Source: Micrasema longulum (Eukaryota > Arthropoda > Insecta > Trichoptera > Brachycentridae). From it: a stretch of DNA of 64,000 nt. Of the stretch, positions 51,790 to 62,470 are shown in pieces; the stretch's first letter is position 1; each line of letters opens with the position of its first letter. The notes beneath the pieces are model-generated. The model was not told the DNA's origin, ran no database searches, and saw only the letters and a program-made list of their open reading frames with translations. The stretch covers positions 37,696 through 101,695 of the forward strand of contig JAGVSM010002927.1 of NCBI GenBank assembly GCA_022494885.1, read 5' to 3'. A program made the translations under genes and the position numbers.

Positions 51790-52115
51790 GATCTTCATTT
51801 TTTTCACCAGAAAGAAAACATTTTAAAGTACGGAATATGGAGGTCTAAGTATTTACAGGCCTGTAATCTGCCATTGCTTGGTTTAATTGGCCACTTTATA
51901 CAATATGTTATATTCACCTCATTGTGAATTTTTAAAGTTAAAGATCTTAAGTTTTTATTATTTAGGTGAGATCCATCCGGCTGAACTTATTTACCTACGA
52001 GGCAACGCCTAAAAAAATATTTAAATCTTTTTACTTCCAAAATAGTTTAATTATATCAAAAATGTTTTGAGTATGTCCAAACGTGTGTATACAGGCTGGA
52101 TTTCCTACCTAGGGA
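51790..52115 (+). repeat. F1 repeat, full monomer plus next junction
   Basis: GGAATATGGAGGTCTAAGTA, TTTAATTGGCCACTTTATAC, GGTGAGATCCATCCGGCTGA and CGAGGCAACGCCTAAAAAAA are followed by TGTTTTGAGTATGTCCAAAC and CAGGCTGGATTTCCTACCTA. The monomer therefore leads straight into the start of another monomer, as expected for a tandem array. Confidence 0.85.
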
Positions 52116-52119
52116 AAAA

Positions 52120-53160
52120 ATCAAGCCTATCCTCTGACGACTTTTTTATGGGAACTTCGCAAATTCATCTTAAAGACAGATCGTCTAAAGACCCTTGATT
52201 AACTGGAAGACAATATTTGTCAAGCAGTAACCAACATACCCGTTGCTATACTACGCTACAATAAAAACTTCTGAATGCAGGTTAATCAGTGTATCGCCAA
52301 TCGTATCGCCAATCATCGCTGTATCGCCAATCACTTGCTGAATGCAATTTTTAAAATATGGTTGTCTTTTTATTTTCTTTCATTTAATATTTTAATCAGC
52401 GAATTATGTTGCTGCACACTGAATTTCGGAAGGAACGGTACAAGGCACAATAGAGGAGGACCCCATGGTGATTATGTTAATTAAATTACAGGCAAAATTA
52501 ACAAAATCATATACCCCGTAAAAAAAATCCTCTAGGAACCTGAATTAATCGAAAGGGACAGTATTCCATGCTAACTAATTCCAACGATCAAAAGCAAAAA
52601 AAGAAGAATTAATATTTAAAACAATCGAAAACTGTCTCAAAGGAAAAACAAATAAAAACGATTCTATCAAAGCTGCTTTTCCTCAATATAAATACTGTAC
52701 AAGACAAACTTATTCTATTCTCAGTTTATCGAGAAAGTTATATTGCAAATATTATATATTCATTCGTTTTTATTTCCATTGTAAAAAGGGGCGAACACCA
52801 TTTACTTTCACGCTTTCTGAAATCATATTTCGCATAAGTCGGAAAAGAGACTTAGATACATTAAGCCTCGGTTTATTTATGACTTTATTTCGAAAGTTTT
52901 TTGGAAATAGCGGAATCCAATATGCCCTAATACAATTTTGACGGAATATTCGTCAATGCGAGAGGGAAGAAAGTTAGACGACGAACGAACTTTACCTCTG
53001 GCAACGAGACCATGGAATCTAGTACGCTTGCCATGACATAATACGAGCAAACGAACGTTTTAACTATCGCGAATGTTTCGATTTTCGAAAACGCAAAAGA
53101 TCATCTGCGAGTCCCGTGACGCAAATTTGTAAATACCGTTATCCAATACTGTTATCAATT
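52120..53160. other. Unassigned stretch of intermediate composition
   Basis: 52780-53130 is less AT-rich, with several CpG words (GACGACGAACGAACTTTACC, AACTATCGCGAATGTTTCGA) and no repeat partner. It could be single-copy. No exon with convincing coding bias was found. Confidence 0.35.
52291..52332 (+). repeat. Three copies of GTATCGCCAATC
   Basis: The 12-mer occurs at 52291-52302, 52303-52314 and 52321-52332. CTGAATGCA(G/A) flanks the group on both sides (52271 and 52338), suggesting stepwise local duplication. Confidence 0.85.
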
Positions 53161-53166
53161 TGTTTT

Positions 53167-53535
53167 TTCTTTTTTGGGTGATACCTAAGTGTTGGATTTG
53201 TTCCGAAGTTTCGGCTACCATTGCAGGAGCCATTTTTAGGGTAATATGAGTGTTTTGTAGAAAAAAGTATTTGTTTAATTACTAGTAATTTGTACCGTGT
53301 CGCAGTCGGCAGTGGGCATATTTTTATTCATTTTCGTAGTATGTAGTGCTGGGAACATGTTGAGTTCAATTTCAGCCCAGCGTCTTTGACTGAGACACGG
53401 TCCAAATTACTAGTACTTAAACACATGTTTTTTTTTCTACAAAACACTCAGTTTACCCTGAAGATGGCTCTTGCAATGGTAGCTGAAACGTCGGAACAAA
53501 TCCAACACACACGGCATCACCCAAAAAAGAAGAAA
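53167..53535. mobile_element. Penelope-like repeat in fold-back arrangement
   Basis: The left arm 53167-53310 and right arm 53389-53535 are reverse complements over about 140 bp: GGGTGATACC with GGCATCACCC, TTGCAGGAGCCAT with ATGGCTCTTGCAA, CACTCAGTTTACCCTGAAGA with its partner, and ACTAGTAATTTG with CAAATTACTAGT. The 78-bp spacer has no coding. A single unit occurs at 19091-19195. Penelope-like elements often carry terminal repeats in both orientations, which supports but does not prove the label. Confidence 0.6.
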
Positions 53536-53539
53536 CTAA

Positions 53540-53880
53540 TTTAAAAAAATAATATGACCTCTTTGAGCTTACCCCGTACTGAGGACACTTAACAATATAT
53601 ATTATTATTTTTAATTTACATGTAAGAATAAACAAAACAGACTTAATATACAGAGATAATTAACAAAATGTTCAGACAGTTTTAAACACAACGTATTTAA
53701 GTTTATATTAAATTTATGTTCACTTGTATTATTTATATGACAAAACGCACAAAAAAAAAACATAAACTATACACTTAACTTGTCGAGCAGTTGATTCAAT
53801 ATTGGTTTGTGGAAATGAGACAATCCATTTTACTTCTATCCAGCTCCACTATCTATTTTTTTTAAAGCCTTTCTCACTTC
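53540..53880. other. Unassigned AT-rich stretch
   Basis: Nothing recognised. Confidence 0.3.
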
Positions 53881-53884
53881 TATT

Positions 53885-54350
53885 TTTTTTATTTTTTTAT
53901 TGAAATAAACGGCACTTAGTGCTTTTTACATATAAGTTACAAAAAAAGTTAAATATACATACATGCAAGTATAATAACAATTAAAACAAATCAAATAAAA
54001 CAATATTATAAAAAAAAATATATAAAATCAAAAAAAGATCAACTTTATAAAAAAATAAAATATAACCAGTTATAGAATTATCGATGAAATTTTATAATTT
54101 TATATTGTAAATACTTTGAACCAGTTAAAAATAAAACCAAGAAAACAATTTTAAATTACACTAAACGATAAAAAAATAAAATATATATGTACTATTATTT
54201 AAAACTAATACTTGGGTAAATAGTTCATACAATAAAAATAAAAATTATTAAAACTTATAAATAAAATCAAGAATAGAAACGAAAATAGAAAACACAAATA
54301 AAGAAGTTTTAACAATTTTTAACAATAGTAACAAATAGTTATCTAGAACT
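53885..54350 (-). mobile_element. LINE 3' end (CCGTTTATTTCAATAAA terminal type)
   Basis: The minus strand ends with AAAAGCACTAAGTGCCGTTT and ATTTCAATAAAAAAATAAAA. The end is related to that at 12838 (GAGTACCGTTTATTTCATTA). Upstream is A/T-rich UTR without recognisable RT coding. Confidence 0.5.
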
Positions 54351-54354
54351 ATTA

Positions 54355-54965
54355 TTTATTTTTTTATTTTATTACATAAACGGCAAATCTGCCTTTACAA
54401 ATATTTATAATATAAACATATTTGGCTAAATATTTTTTTTCCAAAACATGAATACTTAAAACAAGATTAAAAAAAAAATATACAAGATTTACATTAAAAA
54501 AAATAACCTAAAAAATGTACAGAATATTCAGTTGAATGTTTAAATAATAAAACATTCTACAGTAATACAACAAGAAAATCATAAGTACTGTTTCACACAG
54601 CTAAGCAAAGTGAACAAAAAACTGTATATATATGTATATATTATGAAATGCATGAATAAATAAATATAATTAACATTCACCATCTTTGAAAAAGTTCAAA
54701 AGGTTTGTTCTATAGGAACAATACCCTACACTAAATATGTCAGATACGTGGGAATAACTATTGCCGAGTTCATGAAGTCTATTTAATACTGCATTACGAG
54801 TATACATAATCAATGAAATACAGGAGAAGAGACGTTCTATATGTACTCAATTTTATGTGAAATGAGTCACCAACATCCTGGTACTAATTGCCTAGAGTGT
54901 GAAGTCTATTGATGACTGCATTTTTACCATATGAGGTCGAAGTATTGTTGCCACAGTATTGGTAG
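54355..54965 (-). mobile_element. LINE 3' end with duplicated RT C-terminal remnant
   Basis: Two minus-strand segments encode related peptides: SYGKNAVINRLHTLGN, stop, YQDVGDSFHIKL (54937-54846) and TRNAVLNRLHELGNSYSHVS then DIFSVGY (54801-54718). Both fit the R(T)N..SP..RL..L.N.Y....DIF block seen in the 18, 39 and 57 kb RT C-termini. They lie 136 bp apart in the same orientation, so the C-terminal coding segment was duplicated. The 3' UTR ends at about 54360 with GCAGATTTGCCGTTTATGTA, as at 48.3 kb. Confidence 0.65.
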
Positions 54966-54969
54966 GTTT

Positions 54970-56080
54970 GCCGAAAGATCCTTTTCAGTACATTAACATT
55001 AATTAGTGATAAAATTTTATATTCATACAAAAATTTTATTAAAATTACCTTAGGCACATTTATCCATAAGGAATGTTGGATCAGGTGAAAATGACCAGAT
55101 CTCTTAATATTTCTTATAAAACGGTTTTTTTTATAAATAACATTGAATTTTTTTTTTAAAATTGGAATGAAATTCGTCTTCGACTTGCCATGTTTGTTTT
55201 TTTTTTACGAATGTTCGCAATTTGTAGAGTATGCTACGGCAGTACCCACATAATACTGATTTAATGCCCCAAGTTTTGAATATAAAATATAATCTCAACA
55301 TACAGTGCTTGGATCGTTCCAATCTCGAGAATAGAGGAATCTGAGATATTTGATATTTTATAAACACAGCTTTGAGATACTGTTTTATTAAATTTATTAT
55401 AGAATATGAGATGGGTGCTTGCATTACAAAACACGTATTCCTAGAATAAATATAAATTTAAAATAACAGTGCATCTTATGTTTCAATTGAATAGAATTTA
55501 TCTATTCATTGAATATTTCAACAGAGAGGAAAGCATTCAACCAAAATACGTATTTAAATTTAATTTTTGTTTTTTCAAGGAAAAATAACAGTTTTTATAT
55601 AATATAACAAAATATAAAAAATAGTACATACATCCAGTTAAAGTTTTTCACAAATATAATGAGAACATGTTACACAGTGAGGAGAAAAATAATATATTAT
55701 GTAAGACATGAGAAAAAAAAAGCTCGTTAGAAGGCTAAGGGATGAGGAAATTGAGTGGAGGAGTGGAGGAGAGGGATCTTCATAATATAGTTGACCAATT
55801 CAAAATATTGATATCATAATAAAATAAACGTATTTAAAGAAACATAAACTGATAACACACAGACAAATGTTTCATTTAACAGTGTTTCAAAAAGTTTTTT
55901 TTTTAAGTCACAATTTTTTTATTAAAAATATCTAAATGGAGACAAAGTAAATTGAATTAAACTTATAAACGTAAACTTCTTTTAATACCAACTAGTTAGT
56001 TAAATAAACAGTTTTAAGAGTACGTTTGAAGTTTGTAGATAAGTTTGGATTCCACTTCAAAATGATATTTGTTTTTTTTT
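54970..56080. other. Unassigned AT-rich stretch
   Basis: A 97-codon minus-strand open frame (55131-55424) is Lys/Ile/Phe-rich. It might be a further upstream part of the RT next to it, but I cannot match a motif. Nothing else recognised. Confidence 0.35.
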
Positions 56081-56082
56081 TA

Positions 56083-56235
56083 AACTGTAACAGGCCAGGA
56101 AGCCGTAGTAAATCATAGCAGGAAACACCTAGGCTTGAGAAAAATCGCATAGAATTTTTGTGTTCTTACTGGGAATCGAAACCGGAACATTCCGTGCGCG
56201 AGTCAAGCGTCTAGCTACTACGCCACGGAAGCCGA
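56083..56235 (-). mobile_element. tRNA-derived SINE type S4, copy 2
   Basis: The minus strand GGCTTCCGTGGCGTAGTAGC, TAGACGCTTGACTCGCG and CCGGTTTCGATTCCCAG gives A- and B-box regions. The body matches 20465-20560 (AACAGGCCAGGAAGCC / AACAGGCCAGGAGGCC; CTAGGCTTGAG / CTAAGGCTTGAGG). Confidence 0.85.
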
Positions 56236-56469
56236 TGAACTGATATAATAAACAGATATAATAATATTATCAGTGTGATGTCTTTATCTTTTTCTGTGGG
56301 GCAATTAACGAAATAAATAAAAAATAAAAAAGTAATTTGGATTATTGACATAATAGTGCTTTTTTTTTCATTTCACATAAGTGGCCTCATTGCCTTTAAC
56401 GTACACATAATTTTTTTTAAAATTTTTTTCATTTTTATTCACCATACATTTTTGATACATTTAATTGTA

Positions 56470-56525
56470 ACACAAATCCCAACTTCATGGAACCAAAGTC
56501 TAGTGTTGAGTTGGGACGAATCTAT
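56470..56525 (-). mobile_element. CR1-like 3' UTR hairpin block, inverted copy
   Basis: The reverse complement reads CGTCCCAACTCAACACTAGA and CTTTGGTTCCATGAAGTTGG. It aligns with ATCCCAACTCAACACAGGGC..TTGGTCTCATAAAGTTTGGG at 56761-56805. It lies 230 bp from that block in opposite orientation. Confidence 0.65.
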
Positions 56526-56539
56526 GTAAAACACTTTAA

Positions 56540-56870
56540 CCATAATGAAAACCATTTTGAGTAGAAGTGTACAGGTCTGGAATTTGTCTAAGGGAAGAGA
56601 CCATTGCAGGAGACTGCTCCGAGATATTGCATATATTTTTATACTACTAAGCGTGTTGTCCAGATGCCATTTGAAATATATTGTATGTTTATGTAATAAT
56701 ATTGAATTTTTATTTTTACTATTATTTATATATGTACGTGCTTCCATTTTCCATTATGTTGTATCCCAACTCAACACAGGGCCCTTGGTCTCATAAAGTT
56801 TGGGATACGTTAATAATTATATTTTTTTGTAATATGTATACGTATGTATTTGCATGAATAAAATAATTTT
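56540..56870 (+). mobile_element. Jockey/CR1-like RT extreme C-terminus and 3' UTR (uninterrupted site)
   Basis: The frame ILSRSVQVWNLSKGRDHCRR and LLRDIAYIF matches FRRNVQVWVLSKERDNC of the 8.2 kb remnant. The text continues directly into GCGTGTTGTCCAGATGCCAT, where the 8 kb copy carries a SINE. The 3' UTR follows with its CAACTCAACACAGGGC hairpin and an AATAAAATAATTTTAAA end. Confidence 0.7.
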
Positions 56871-56874
56871 AAAA

Positions 56875-57440
56875 ATATATTTAATTATATTAAATAAAAA
56901 AAATATATTTATATACACTCAAAAATTTAACCTAAGAAATGAAAGAAAATATGTGTGTATTGTAATATTAATCTGATTATTAAAATATATATTGTACCTT
57001 ATAAATGACTATTTAATTTATTTTTTTAACCGTGAAAGTTAATTACAATGTAAATTGAATTATACAATTATTAAAGAAATATTGTAAAATTTTAGATACC
57101 TGATCTTAACTTTCCTAAACCTAATTTATTATCTGTATTTTATTTCTTGACAACATTTATAAATGTATTGATTTTAGCATAGAAAAGTTCCGAATTAACA
57201 CAGAATTTCTTGACATATCGTGACAAACAAAAAATGAATTGTGTAAAGAAAAAAGTAAATAAAATGATTTTTTTAAAAATATGAATAAATCTTATATAAA
57301 TAAAAAAATAGTACAAATAATGAAATCGTATAATTACAACAAAAGTTAACAAGCACATACATATAAGTTTACTAAAAAAATATACGTCAATATGAATTCG
57401 AAAAAGAAAAAAAAAACTCTGTCAACACAGAGAAAAATCG
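56875..57440. other. Unassigned, very AT-rich stretch
   Basis: Small minus-strand open frames here have AT-driven composition. The segment 57140-57440 may be the 3' UTR of the next RT remnant. Confidence 0.3.
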
Positions 57441-57444
57441 AAAA

Positions 57445-57668
57445 TTATATTGTGGGAAATAAAAACAAACTCGATTTATAACTACCAAATCCAGAATCAA
57501 ATACATTAGATTTATCCTCATACTGATTACCATATCTGTGGAGTCTAGGGATAGGCGAGTGCATGTGATAGTTGGTCCTAGAACTTGCTGAACAAAAAGG
57601 AATTCTTTGGTGGGTATGCCAACCAGGTACACGAATGCACACCATCTCCAGCAAATCTGGACAGTGAG
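57445..57668 (-). mobile_element. Jockey/CR1-like RT C-terminal remnant
   Basis: From 57668 the minus strand reads CPDLLEMVCIRVPGWHTHQR, IPFCSASSRTNYHMHSPIPR, LHRYGNQYEDKSNVFDSGFG and SYKSSLF. PDLL..I...VP....R...F....RTNY..SPI.RL.R.GN.Y....DVF matches the 18.0 and 39.2 kb copies. It is open over 68 codons but lacks the RPHLEY block, so it is a shorter 5'-truncated copy. Confidence 0.75.
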
Positions 57669-57674
57669 AATTTT

Positions 57675-58318
57675 TCTTTCGAAAATTTAAAAAAGATTTG
57701 CCAAAAATAAAAAATGAAGATAATTAGATAAAGTTGCTGGAATATCTTAAATTTAATAGATTTTAGAAAGTTTTTCTCGGCGCGTTCTGGTGAATAAGAA
57801 AGTGCATTTTAATGGAGCAACTAGACAATGGAGAAATTAATGAAGAAATATATTCAAGACGACTTCTTACCGGGGACCAATAAAGTGACTTGATTGGTGT
57901 TATATTTTTTAATTTGCTAGTTTATTTTGTATTTAACCAGTTTGTACGAGTAAAAGAAACCCACATAACATAATGTGTAACAAAGTACACGTTATTTGAT
58001 GCATTTTATATAGTCCTTATTTTATAAAACGGAGAGGGAGAATGACAAATAAAATATTATAATATGATAAGCCTATTTTGTTTTTGATTAACGTTTCTCA
58101 TTTTGTAAACGAAAAAAAAAACTATCATGAAAAATGTACATGTTTGTACCTAATAGAGAGTGATTTCATTACATTCATTATTAAAACGCGTATTTATTTT
58201 TAATATGTCTTTTTTATTTAGTTAAAAGTAAAGCAATTTAGTTTTTATAACTTAAATAAAAACATTAAATGTCAATGTTTTAACTTAAAAAAAAATATTC
58301 ATTCATTTCACACTTCGT
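57675..58318. other. Unassigned AT-rich stretch
   Basis: Nothing recognised. Confidence 0.35.
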
Positions 58319-58322
58319 ATAC

Positions 58323-58927
58323 CAGTGGCGAGCCGTGATTTATTTTATAGGTAATCTATTAAAAATGTTCATTAATTTGTACTATTTATAAGTACTTACA
58401 TAACATGTAAGTAATGTAATTATAAATGACTATTTTTTTGTAATTCTGTGAAAATCAACTCAAACAACAATTATTATTAACCACGCGATAAACGTAGTTT
58501 TATTCTACACTATTTAATACAATACTTGCACAAAAGTTTATTAACAAATACCAAAATGACATTCCGCAGATATTTCCATTATGATCTGTCATTGACAGTA
58601 CTGTCAAGACTTGAGCACTGGCCGATTTCTTTAAAATGAATAATGCCTAAAACGGCCACTGCGAACGCCACCTGTCCTATGTGATACATAATATGTCAAC
58701 GGTATCCCATCGAAGAAAAATAGTCCTTCGGAAAAAATGTTCGAAATACTAGTTTCCAAATAGAGAATCTTCTAAATATTTCATGTCTACCAAGTTTGTT
58801 TTAGTACTAAAAGAAGCCGACTTGGAGTTCAGGGCCAGAAAAAATACAGTTAATACTTTTTTGTATGGAAGAATAAGCTGAGGTAATCGGCTAGTTTCAT
58901 TGTTCAGTAAGAATGGGCTGGGCACTG
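58323..58927 (+). mobile_element. hAT-like non-autonomous element, copy 2
   Basis: It begins CAGTGGCGAGCCGTGA and ends GGGCTGGGCACTG, so the outer 12 bases form imperfect inverted repeats (10 of 12). It is the inverse of 4217-4806 throughout (about 70 percent by eye). It has no coding capacity. The 8-bp flanks TCGTATAC and GCGCTGGG do not match, so a target duplication is not supported. Confidence 0.65.
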
Positions 58928-58929
58928 GC

Positions 58930-59100
58930 GCTGGGCGCGCTTCATAGATATTTTTTTGTAGAAAGATATAAACGGTGATTTATAATAAATGACAATTACT
59001 TAATTTTTTTCCCATAAACATGATTACTATAATTTATTATTATTTCAAGTCAAATATAATGGTAAGCTGTGCATAATCGCTTACTTTGACGATTCACCCC
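58930..59100. other. Short unassigned spacer
   Basis: Nothing recognised. Confidence 0.3.
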
Positions 59101-59104
59101 TGTC

Positions 59105-59350
59105 GTATACATATACATTTATATACACATAAGGGCGGGCATTTTGCCTTAAGTCAATTTCTTCTTACCTACCCTTACCATTCAGTCTGAAAAAATAAGA
59201 CGTATATGGACATTATGGACATATTCTAAGGAACGGAATCTTATAATTTTTAATTAAATTTGAAAACCAAAATAATCTAAAAATCTACATTATTCTATGA
59301 AGAGATTAGAAGGATGGAAAGTCAAGAAGAAGGAGAACGGGAAAATTAAA
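59105..59350 (-). mobile_element. LINE family A 3' end, copy 6
   Basis: TACACATAAGGGCGGGCATT, TTGCCTTAAGTCAATTTCTT and AAAAATCTACATTATTCTAT correspond to the other family A ends. The hairpin is ATTGACTTAAGGCAAA on the minus strand, with one arm mutated. The RT coding part is not recognisable. Confidence 0.75.
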
Positions 59351-59354
59351 CTAT

Positions 59355-59800
59355 TTAGATACTGAATTTTCAATCTTGATTAAAATATATATAAAGAAAG
59401 ATCATAACATTATATAAATATGGTCTTAATTATTTAGAAAAAAAAAACACATGAACACACTATGATATACATACGTAAGAATGTTGTAATGGGTAACATT
59501 TGCTATTCGTCACAGAAAATATTTGCTACCAAGCTTTTGAATTCTTCTATGGCAAACGCATCTGCCGAATGTCGTTTTTTCTAAGCCTTCTTTCGTGACA
59601 TAACCCAAACAAAATAAGAGGTCACGGGTAGCGCTCTTCAGCGAAAGTGACTACACAGTGCAGAAGTGTTTTAAATTACTTTATTTCATGCCGATCCAAT
59701 GTTTTTAGATATTTCATTAATCTTTATTTAAAATCTGTAGTAAGTAAGTATTTTTTTTAGCTACAATATTTTTAACATACGTATCTTATATATTTACGGG
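59355..59800. other. Unassigned stretch
   Basis: Nothing recognised. Confidence 0.3.
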
Positions 59801-59804
59801 GTGA

Positions 59805-59945
59805 CAATTCAATTTCAAATAGCCAATGACACGTAAAAGAAACTTTTATCACGTGTGTGATATTCATCCTCCACCTAGAATAGCGTAGATTCCCATATTC
59901 CCTTCTCAAAAATGTTTTCCGTCCCTGTTGCAATAAATTTAAATA
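59805..59945 (-). repeat. F1 repeat, rearranged partial copy
   Basis: TTTCAAATAGCCAATGACAC and TCCCATATTCCCTTCTCAAA, then TCCGTCCCTGTTGCAATAAA, are F1 reversed. An AGAAACTTTTATCACGTGTG segment in between is in the forward sense, so the copy is scrambled. Confidence 0.65.
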
Positions 59946-59949
59946 TTAA

Positions 59950-61095
59950 ATAATAGTTTACCATCGGGTGCTCAGATATAAGTTTAAATGAATATTCAAA
60001 TAAAAGAGTACAGATATAAAACTGCATGCATATAAAATAATGAACACGTACTTTTTTGTTTTTGATGCTTTAAAAAATATTATTAAGAAAATAGAAAAGA
60101 AATGACTCGACAAAACCATATAAATTAATTTAAATTATATTTTTTTAAAGTAGGTGAAAAATAATTCTATTTAAATTAAAGAAAATTTATTTAATTGAAT
60201 ATATTTTGACCATAGGAAAAAAAAATATGCATATATAAATAGTGTGTGCTCATAAATGTAATCATAACAAGATAAAGAACAAAACAAAGTAAATCTAAAA
60301 TTTCAATTTAAATCTACAGAAAAAATAATAATTATAAAAATATAGTACTCGTAAAAGTACCAATAACAATTGGGATCAAAAAATGTAAATATTTTTTTTT
60401 TTAAATTAAAAAAATGGTTAACCCAAGAAAATAACAAAAATGTATTCAATGAGACACAAAAATACTGAGTTAAAGAATGTTTTACAGAAATAATAAATTG
60501 GTATGAGAACTTTCTGTCTACTAACCACTTTCGTAATAAAAACATAATTTTATTTTTATTATGACATGTTTTCATGTCAAATTGCAACATATTAAATAGT
60601 TTTAGAATAATAATCCGACCTACGTTGTTCATATTTATTTTTAAATTTTGGTACAACTAGGCCATTAACAGATGTAAATCTTGTTAGATCGCTATGTTCT
60701 TATTTAGTTTTATACATCGAGCTGAACATTAAAAATTTTGTTGAATAATAATTTTGCTTCATAAAATACCCTAAACTAGTAAAACATTTAATTTATTATA
60801 CATGCATGGAGTATTATGTCTCTGATTATATACATAAGTGGGCGCAATCAATTTGACAAGTGCATTTTGAACATTTTGTACATATATGATGTTTGTTGCA
60901 CAAGAATATCCCCTGGCGGTAATTCCGTATCTTATTATGGATTCTATGGAGTTGCATTATTTTTTACTTTGCTTAGAATATACAAGGTTTACATTTAAAA
61001 GAGGACTTTTCTGCAATTAAATTTCTTTGAGTTTATCTAAACTGATGTATTATCTATTCTGTAGATGTCGCTTAATACGCAATTGCTGATTTAAA
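59950..61095. other. Unassigned AT-rich stretch
   Basis: The 117-codon minus-strand open frame (60303-60656) is dominated by Lys, Asn, Phe and Ile with no motif. I treat it as chance in AT-rich DNA. Confidence 0.35.
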
Positions 61096-61102
61096 TTCAA
61101 TT

Positions 61103-61180
61103 ATGCCGCACTGTGTCGTTTGTTAGTGTCAAAATACTGCTGCGATTAAAAGGAAATACGGTGGGATCACATTTCATGTA
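61103..61180 (+). pseudogene. Possible THAP zinc-finger N-terminus (broken)
   Basis: From ATG at 61103 the frame reads MPHCVVC, a stop (TAG), CQNTAAIKRKYGGITFHV, then a stop. A THAP domain usually starts M-x-x-C-x-V-x-x-C-x-N and continues to a (G)xxFHxFP block. The Met, both Cys, Asn and the GITFH block are all here at suitable distances. The stop sits just before the second Cys. THAP domains occur in P-element-type transposases and in host regulators; which one this was cannot be told. The fragment ends just before an RTE remnant. Confidence 0.45.
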
Positions 61181-61205
61181 TAAGAAGTGAATTCACAAAT
61201 AATAT

Positions 61206-61735
61206 CATTTAGGATTTAAGAACCTCTACTTAAGAGCTGCTTTTAATAAAATGAAATCCCTCTTCTGCAATGCTAATCTCAACTTGAAAATAAGGCAAAG
61301 ATTGGTAAAATGTTATATGTGGTCTAAATTGTTGTATGGCTGTCAGACTTGGACTCTGAAGGTGAACACTATGAACAGACTGGAAACTTTTGAGATGTGG
61401 TTGTATCGCGAAATGCTTAAGATATCTTGGACAGACCTGATAACGAACTCAGAAGTCTAAAGTCGAGCTAAAACAAACAGAAAACTTTTCACCACCCTAA
61501 ACGTTCGTAAAATTTCGTATCTTGGGCATAAAATGCGTGAAGAAAAGTACCACTTGCTTCATTTTATTTTGAAAAGTAAGATTGAGGGTCATAGAAGGGC
61601 TGGAAGAAGACAGATATCCTGGCTGCGAAATATACGAGACTGGACTGGCTTCAGGACTATGGCGCAGATTTTTCGGGCAGCACAGGACAGTGAAACTTTT
61701 GCCAGAGTGATTGCCAACGTTGGGAATACCTGACA
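61206..61735 (+). mobile_element. RTE-type RT C-terminal pseudogene with a single stop
   Basis: The frame from 61206 reads RAAFNKMKSLFCNANLNLKI, RQRLVKCYMWSKLLYGCQTW, TLKVNTMNRLETFEMWLYRE and MLKISWTDLITNSEV, then one stop at 61458. It continues in the same frame: SRAKTNRKLFTTLNVRKISY, LGHKMREEKYHLLHF, KIEGHRRAGRRQISWLRNIR, DWTGF and RVIANVGNT to the natural stop at 61731. All blocks of an RTE-type thumb and tail are in order. It is the best-preserved RTE copy here and shares its ending with the 14.5 kb copy. Catalytic and endonuclease domains are missing. Confidence 0.9.
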
Positions 61736-61739
61736 GGGC

Positions 61740-62035
61740 ACTAAGAGAAAAAAATATTTAAGAACTCGATTATTTTACTATCTGTCAGATTGTAAAAATA
61801 AAATAAGTGAAAATTTTGTTAATTTTGCCAGGGTGGTTGAATTTTTTACTCGCTTTTCTAATAATAAGCCTTAGTTCAATATTAAACAGTACTAATTTAC
61901 TAAATTACTCAATGATGATTTAACGTATTTTTTTTGTCTAAAAAAAGTACCTGTTTTTTTTCAATAGTCCAGTCAGTAAAATATTTTTTGTGGTAAAACA
62001 TAAAATAAAAAAACACTAAATCATTTTATATTTGT
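61740..62035. other. AT-rich stretch, probably 3' UTR of the RTE copy and flank
   Basis: Nothing recognised beyond the position directly after the RTE stop. Confidence 0.3.
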
Positions 62036-62067
62036 GTTATAATATATTGTTCATAGTCTAGCAACAT

Positions 62068-62110
62068 TACGCGGCTACTTCACGCATGCGCGCAGGCGGG
62101 AGGTCGGGTA
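62068..62110. promoter_or_regulatory. GC-rich block with NRF1-like motif
   Basis: TTCACGCATGCGCGCAGGCG contains CGCATGCGC, nine of ten bases of the NRF1-type palindrome GCGCATGCGC, inside a G-rich 60-bp island. No gene start is visible next to it. The motif may be chance, but it is compositionally exceptional here and lies 400 bp from the paired E2F-like sites. Confidence 0.3.
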
Positions 62111-62470
62111 GAGGGGGTACTTTTGGACACAGTAAGATGCATACAAACTTGGTTCTACGCGCTTTCCAGTATAATATAATTCTATGCCTTTATATATATT
62201 AAATGTAAAAGAAAATTCAATATTTTGCAGTGAAGAAAACCTTTTTTCGAATGTCGTATAACCATTTTGTTTTACATTTGGTGCTCAGTTTAAAATTTTG
62301 TAGAAAACGGAAAAAAAATAATGTTAACATTTTATACACTATGTACAGTCAAATATATTTTTTATTTAAAAAGAAAATTAAAAAAGTTTAATTATTAAAA
62401 ATGATGATTATGGCGGTAAAGGGGTGCTTGAACTTTGAATTACGGGGGTTGCGAATGTTGAGTAGTGAAA

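Noticed and set aside
58315..58935. 8-bp target duplication flanking the hAT-like element
   Set aside because: The flanking octamers TCGTATAC and GCGCTGGG do not match, so the claim was dropped.
60303..60656. 117-codon open frame on the minus strand as a gene
   Set aside because: Composition is Lys/Asn/Phe/Ile driven by AT richness, with no domain and no repeat or conservation evidence.
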